Shown: in pieces, positions 60,168 to 64,000 of the stretch | How the letters are laid out: each line of letters begins with the position of its first letter | Numbering within the stretch: the stretch's first letter is position 1 | DNA from: Ornithomonoglobus_A sp045532455 | GTDB taxonomy: Bacteria; Bacillota; Clostridia; UBA1381 | Reading direction: 5' to 3' | Assembly (NCBI GenBank): GCA_045532455.1 | Contig: JAZSFX010000010.1 | Coordinates: 116,404 to 180,403, forward strand | DNA: 64,000 nt | Notes under the pieces: model-generated | What the model was told of the DNA's origin: nothing | The model's input: the letters and a program-made list of their open reading frames with translations, nothing else | The model's database searches: none | Made by a program: the position numbers and the translations under genes

Positions 60168-61558
60168 GCAATATAATATGGTATCCGCAAAAAAGACAGG
60201 AAGATTTTTTAAAGCGCAGCGAGTATGAGGTGCTTTACGGAGGCGCTGCAGGTGGCGGCAAGTCCGATGCAATGGTTATAGAAGCACTTCGTCAGGTAGA
60301 AAACCCCAACTACAAGGGTATAATTTTCAGAAAGACTTTTCCTCAGCTTCGTGAGCTTATTTTAAAATCTCTGCGCTACTATACTCCCGCATATCCGCAG
60401 GCACAATATAATTCCACCGACCATTGCTGGAAGTTCCCCTCCGGTGCAAGAATATATTTCGGGTCAATGCCAAACCACGACAGTTACATAAACTATCAGG
60501 GTCTTTCCTATTCTTTCATTGGCTTTGACGAATTAACGCACTTTACTCAGGAGGAATATGAATATCTTATTTCGAGAAACAGAGCCGACGGTGATGGTCT
60601 AAGGGTATATATACGCTCAACCGCAAATCCCGGAGGGATTGGGCACGGTTGGGTAAAGGACAGGTTTATTGAGGGCAAAGAGCCGGATAAAACGTATACC
60701 TACAAAAGCAAAATATTTACTCCCGACGGAAAAAGCATGGAAGTATCCCGTACAAGATGCTTTGTCCCCTCCTCTGTGTTTGATAACAACGCACTCTTGG
60801 AAAATGACCCTAACTACCTTGCAAACTTAGGAATGCTGCCAGATGCCCAAAGAAAAGCACTGCTCTACGGTGATTGGAACAGTTTTTCGGGACAGGTTTT
60901 TACCGAATGGAGAAACAATCCCGACGGTGCTAAAAGCAGGAGATTTACCCATGTTATTGAACCTTTTGAAATCCCTGACGGTTGGCGACGTTACCGTTCC
61001 TTTGACTTTGGCTATGCAAAACCTTTTGCAGTGCAGTGGTGGGCAATAGACTATGATGGCAGAGCGTACCTTTACCGTCAGCTTTACGGTTGTACCGACA
61101 CCCCAAACACCGGTATTAAAAAACAACCGCGCGAAATTGCAAAAATGATAAAGGAAATTGAGGACACATATGAAAAGGGACACAAAATAATCGGCATTGC
61201 AGACCCGTCTATATGGGACGAGTCGAGGGGTAGTGAGGGAACTGTAATAAGAATGATGGAGCAGGAGGGAATATATTTCGAAAAAGGCAAAAACGACCGT
61301 CTTAGCGGAAAAATGCAGTTGCATTACCGTCTTGAATTTGACGAGGAGGGTCTGCCTATGATATATGTATTTAACACCTGCTCCCAATTTATACGCACTC
61401 TGCCGCTTTTAGTGTACGACGATATAAACGTCGAAGACGTAAACAGTTCCTTAGAGGACCACGACTACGACGCGGCAAGGTATTTTCTGATGGCAAACCC
61501 GATTAAGCCCCGCAAGGAACGCTTAACACACACAAAAATGTGGAATCCGTTAGACTAA
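60164..61558 (+). CDS. phage terminase large subunit
   Basis: A 464-residue packaging motor. The ATPase part has Walker A VLYGGAAGGGKSDAM near residue 25, Walker B SFIGFDELTHF near 125 and a coupling motif IRSTANPGG. The nuclease part has RSFDFGYAKPFAVQWWAID (first acidic ligand), KIIGIADPSIW and the late DHDYDAARYFLM. It pairs with the small terminase, here 5 kb away and separated by capsid genes. The portal gene follows directly. Confidence 0.94.
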   Translation: MSNIIWYPQKRQEDFLKRSEYEVLYGGAAGGGKSDAMVIEALRQVENPNYKGIIFRKTFPQLRELILKSLRYYTPAYPQAQYNSTDHCWKFPSGARIYFGSMPNHDSYINYQGLSYSFIGFDELTHFTQEEYEYLISRNRADGDGLRVYIRSTANPGGIGHGWVKDRFIEGKEPDKTYTYKSKIFTPDGKSMEVSRTRCFVPSSVFDNNALLENDPNYLANLGMLPDAQRKALLYGDWNSFSGQVFTEWRNNPDGAKSRRFTHVIEPFEIPDGWRRYRSFDFGYAKPFAVQWWAIDYDGRAYLYRQLYGCTDTPNTGIKKQPREIAKMIKEIEDTYEKGHKIIGIADPSIWDESRGSEGTVIRMMEQEGIYFEKGKNDRLSGKMQLHYRLEFDEEGLPMIYVFNTCSQFIRTLPLLVYDDINVEDVNSSLEDHDYDAARYFLMANPIKPRKERLTHTKMWNPLD

Positions 61559-61595
61559 AGGGGACACAAAAAAACAAAAAGGAGAGGATATAAAA

Positions 61596-63194
61596 ATGAT
61601 AGAATATGAATACACGGGGAATGTGTCGCCCGAGTTAAAAACAAAGGCTCTTGCAGCATTCTCACGCTACAAATCAGACAAAGAAGAACTCTATCGGCGA
61701 ATACTTGATAATACCGACTGGTACAGAAAACGAAACTCACTATCACTCTCGCCCACCACAAATGAGCTTGAGGTTTCTACTTCGTTTGTTTTCAGTGCAA
61801 TCGAGAACAAATATGCCGATGCAGTAGATAACTTTCCGTCGGTTAATCTTTTGGAAAGGTGCAAAGACGACGAACAAACTGCAAAAATATTATCAAAGAT
61901 TGTGCCCGTTCAGCTTGATATGAGCGGCTTTAAAAAGGTATACAAAACCAATTGGCGAAAAAAACTCAAATACGGAACTGCTATTTATGGAATTTTCTAT
62001 GATGAGGAAAAAGACAATATCGAAATAAGAAGCGTAGACATATTGAATGTCTATTGCGATATGCACGTTTCAAACGTTCAGGACAGTCGCTTTTTATTTA
62101 TTGTAAATGCGGTTGATAACGACCTTATGTGCGAGAAATATCCGAGATTTCGTGAGCTTTTCAGCGGCGACGCGTCAATGGAGGATTACAACGGAATGAA
62201 CAGTATAAGCGAAAAAACTGTTGTTGTTGACTGCTACTACAAAAAGAACGACGGCACTCTGCATATGATGAAGCTTGTAAACGACAATATTATAGACGCC
62301 ACCGAGGACACCCAAGGCTACGAGGGCGGTCTTTACGGGCACGGAATGTACCCCGTTGTTTTTGACGTACTGTATCCCGAGGATAACTGTCCATTTGGTT
62401 TTGGTCTTATAGACGTTATTAAAAATCCGCAAATGTATATCGACAAGCTCGACAGTGCCATTATAAAAAATATTATGGTCAGCTCCAAGCAACGTTGGTT
62501 CTACAAAGAAAGCGTTGGCGTAAACGAAGACGAGCTTATGGATTTCTCAAAGGATTTGGTGAAGATTCAGGGCGACCCGTCAGGAATTGTACCGCAGCAG
62601 GCAACTTCTCTTTCCAACTTTGCCCTTTCTCATCTTGATAACAAAATCGACAGGCTAAAAGAAATTGCAGGCAACCGCGACTTCCAGCAAGGCGGTGTAA
62701 ATGGCGGTGTTACTGCGGCAAGCGCCATAACTGCACTGCAACAGACGGGAGAAAAGCAATCGCGTGCAGTTATAGACGACTCGTACGATGCTTTTAAGGA
62801 TATTGTTATTATGGTAATAGAGCTTATGCGCGAATTCTTTACACAGTCGAGAGTTTACCGCATAACAAACGAGCTTGGCGAAAAGCAGTTTGAGGAGTTT
62901 TCAAATGAAAAGCTATATCGCAACGCACCGCTAAAAGACGCCCTTAACTTTGACACTGGAAGAACAAAACGCGAAAAGGTCGAAATTGATATTGAGGTTA
63001 TTCCGCAAAAGCGAAACCCCTACTCGAGAGAAAGCACAAACGAAATGGCACTGTCTCTCTGGAAGTCGGGCGTATTCAGTGCACAGGTTAGTGAGCAGGC
63101 AATTATGCTTCTTAAGCTGATGGAGTTTGACGGAAAAGAAAGTCTTATTGAAGATATAAAAAGATTACAACCCGGGCAAGTTCAGGAAAACTAA
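61596..63194 (+). CDS. phage portal protein
   Basis: A 532-residue protein with the pattern of P22-like portal proteins: an N-terminal helical part (LSLSPTTNELEVSTSFVFSA), the MYPVVFDVLYPEDNCPFGFG segment, KNPQMYIDKLDSAIIKNIM, the GNRDFQQGGVNGGVTAASAI stretch and ALQQTGEKQSRAVIDDSYDA before the C-terminal helices. It forms the dodecameric ring through which DNA enters the head. AAAGGAGAGG precedes the start. Confidence 0.88.
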   Translation: MIEYEYTGNVSPELKTKALAAFSRYKSDKEELYRRILDNTDWYRKRNSLSLSPTTNELEVSTSFVFSAIENKYADAVDNFPSVNLLERCKDDEQTAKILSKIVPVQLDMSGFKKVYKTNWRKKLKYGTAIYGIFYDEEKDNIEIRSVDILNVYCDMHVSNVQDSRFLFIVNAVDNDLMCEKYPRFRELFSGDASMEDYNGMNSISEKTVVVDCYYKKNDGTLHMMKLVNDNIIDATEDTQGYEGGLYGHGMYPVVFDVLYPEDNCPFGFGLIDVIKNPQMYIDKLDSAIIKNIMVSSKQRWFYKESVGVNEDELMDFSKDLVKIQGDPSGIVPQQATSLSNFALSHLDNKIDRLKEIAGNRDFQQGGVNGGVTAASAITALQQTGEKQSRAVIDDSYDAFKDIVIMVIELMREFFTQSRVYRITNELGEKQFEEFSNEKLYRNAPLKDALNFDTGRTKREKVEIDIEVIPQKRNPYSRESTNEMALSLWKSGVFSAQVSEQAIMLLKLMEFDGKESLIEDIKRLQPGQVQEN

Positions 63195-63212
63195 ACAGAA
63201 AGGAAAATCGCT

Positions 63213-64000
63213 ATGGCAATACCAACAATAGAAACCAAAAATAAACCTGACAAAGAAAATCAGGAAACTTCTAAAAGCAACAAAGTCATTGCAACAGATT
63301 ATGCCAAAACATCAGGTCTTAATAATATTGTAAATTTTAAAGACGGCAAGGTGTTTGTAGGCGGCACTGAAATGAAGAATTTTTATATTGATGCTGACAA
63401 CAAAGCACACGTGGATAAAGACGAAATGGACACCGCCATAAAAAACATAAAGGATAGCATTGGCATAAACGAAAATGTATATGACGAAAAAATCAATAAA
63501 ACTATTGAAGAAATAGAAAACACACCCGAGTGGAGCTATGACCCCAACAAAGACCCTGCATACAAGGCATACAGCGAAATGTATCACAGAGAGGGTCAGC
63601 GTGCATATGAAGATGCTTATGGTAAAATGACATCTCTTACGGGCGGTTATGAGAGCAGTGCGGCAATTACCGCCGCGGCAAGTCAGTTGAATTTATATAA
63701 CTCAAAGCTTAATGATAAAGTTGGAGAGCTTATGGAAAATTCATACGAAAGATACTCTGATGATCTGCAGGATAAAAGAGATTATCTCTCTACTTTAAAT
63801 GACCTTGATGATAATCTTGACAGAGAAAACGAGGCTAAAATCAATCAGTATAACGACGCGACTGAAGCAGATGAGAAAAGGACAATTGATGAGGCGTACA
63901 CAAAGCCTTTATATGAAAATAAGCTTAAAAAAGATAATTATGATACTTCAGTATATCAGACCGAAAGGGATATTGAAATTCAAAGTAAACGTATAGAAAC
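63213..64000 (+). CDS. prophage structural protein, N-terminal part (cut by window edge)
   Basis: An open frame from ATG at 63213 (MAIPTIETKNKPDKENQ) with AAAGGAAAA upstream, still open at the window end after 262 codons. It is hydrophilic, with a predicted coiled coil from about residue 150 on (LNDLDDNLDRENEAKINQYN). The segment DPAYKAYSEMYHREGQRAYE resembles the repetitive part of phage internal or tail-assembly proteins. Position after the portal suggests a virion component. Identity unknown. Confidence 0.7.
   Translation, partial: MAIPTIETKNKPDKENQETSKSNKVIATDYAKTSGLNNIVNFKDGKVFVGGTEMKNFYIDADNKAHVDKDEMDTAIKNIKDSIGINENVYDEKINKTIEEIENTPEWSYDPNKDPAYKAYSEMYHREGQRAYEDAYGKMTSLTGGYESSAAITAAASQLNLYNSKLNDKVGELMENSYERYSDDLQDKRDYLSTLNDLDDNLDRENEAKINQYNDATEADEKRTIDEAYTKPLYENKLKKDNYDTSVYQTERDIEIQSKRIE

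Larger units (their letters stand above)
54298..64000 (+). mobile_element. prophage, virion module (left part; continues past window)
   Basis: An unbroken plus-strand series of packaging and head genes: small terminase, scaffold-like, N4-gp56-type capsid, gp10-like, adaptor-like, large terminase, portal and a further structural protein. The set suggests a short-tailed (P22/N4-like) virus. Integrase, repressor, replication, lysis genes and att sites are not visible, so the left boundary is only approximate and the virus type is inferred. Confidence 0.85.

Overview
The window reads as chromosomal DNA of an anaerobic, spore-forming member of the Clostridia (Firmicutes), with the left part of a prophage at its right end. 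Supporting signs are a full-length spo0A, a SigF/SigG-type sigma factor, a phenylalanine T-box in front of pheST, an NfnAB-type ferredoxin:NADP oxidoreductase, S-layer (SLH) and copper-amine-oxidase-type stalk domain proteins, AGGAGG ribosome binding sites, low to moderate GC and many sigma-A promoters of the TTGACA-17-TATAAT type. I cannot name a genus. No tRNA, rRNA or CRISPR array was seen.

Layout. 1-3.1 kb (minus): end of metG, a YtvI/AI-2E family permease and an archaeal-type phosphoglycerate mutase. 3.2-3.6 kb: a convergent pair of small transcripts that looks like a type I toxin-antitoxin locus. 3.6-7.4 kb (minus): glycolytic cluster pgk-tpiA-gpmI, interrupted by a 200-bp hairpin-rich repeat. 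7.7-15.2 kb (plus): YdcF-like protein, prfB (programmed frameshift at UAA), an exonuclease, lepA, spo0A, a NahK-like sugar kinase and a guanylate kinase homologue. 15.3-19.0 kb (minus): PqqD-like protein, OPT transporter, PepD dipeptidase. 19.2-24.0 kb: the most unusual accessory stretch. It holds a protein with a Cys cluster, a sigma region-4-like helix-turn-helix and an RNA polymerase alpha-CTD-like domain, preceded by about 1 kb of DNA with two predicted non-coding transcripts, then a DUF4838 protein. 24.0-26.7 kb (minus): NfnAB and a CBS protein. 26.9-37.0 kb (plus): two secreted surface proteins, an amidohydrolase, an MreB homologue, polA, a Zn/Mn ABC transporter and a CYTH protein. 37.0-46.3 kb (minus): one long apparent operon, T-box-pheS-pheT-ilvA-HD protein-recX-rimO-pgsA-hisIE. 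46.4-53.7 kb: a lone amidase-domain protein (plus) facing a ClpE-like ATPase, GDPD, pyrE, sigma factor, membrane protein and M20 peptidase (minus).

54.3-64.0 kb (plus) is a prophage virion module of a P22/N4-like podovirus type: zinc-finger protein, small terminase, scaffold-like protein, N4-gp56-type capsid, gp10-like protein, adaptor-like protein, large terminase, portal and a truncated structural protein. Small and large terminase genes are about 5 kb apart. No integrase, repressor or lysis gene lies inside the window.

Scattered between genes are several families of short palindromic repeats. Two 84-bp copies differ by paired, compensating changes in their stems. This points to selection on folding, or to a mobile element whose mobility depends on hairpins. 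A fragment of one family sits inside the prophage.
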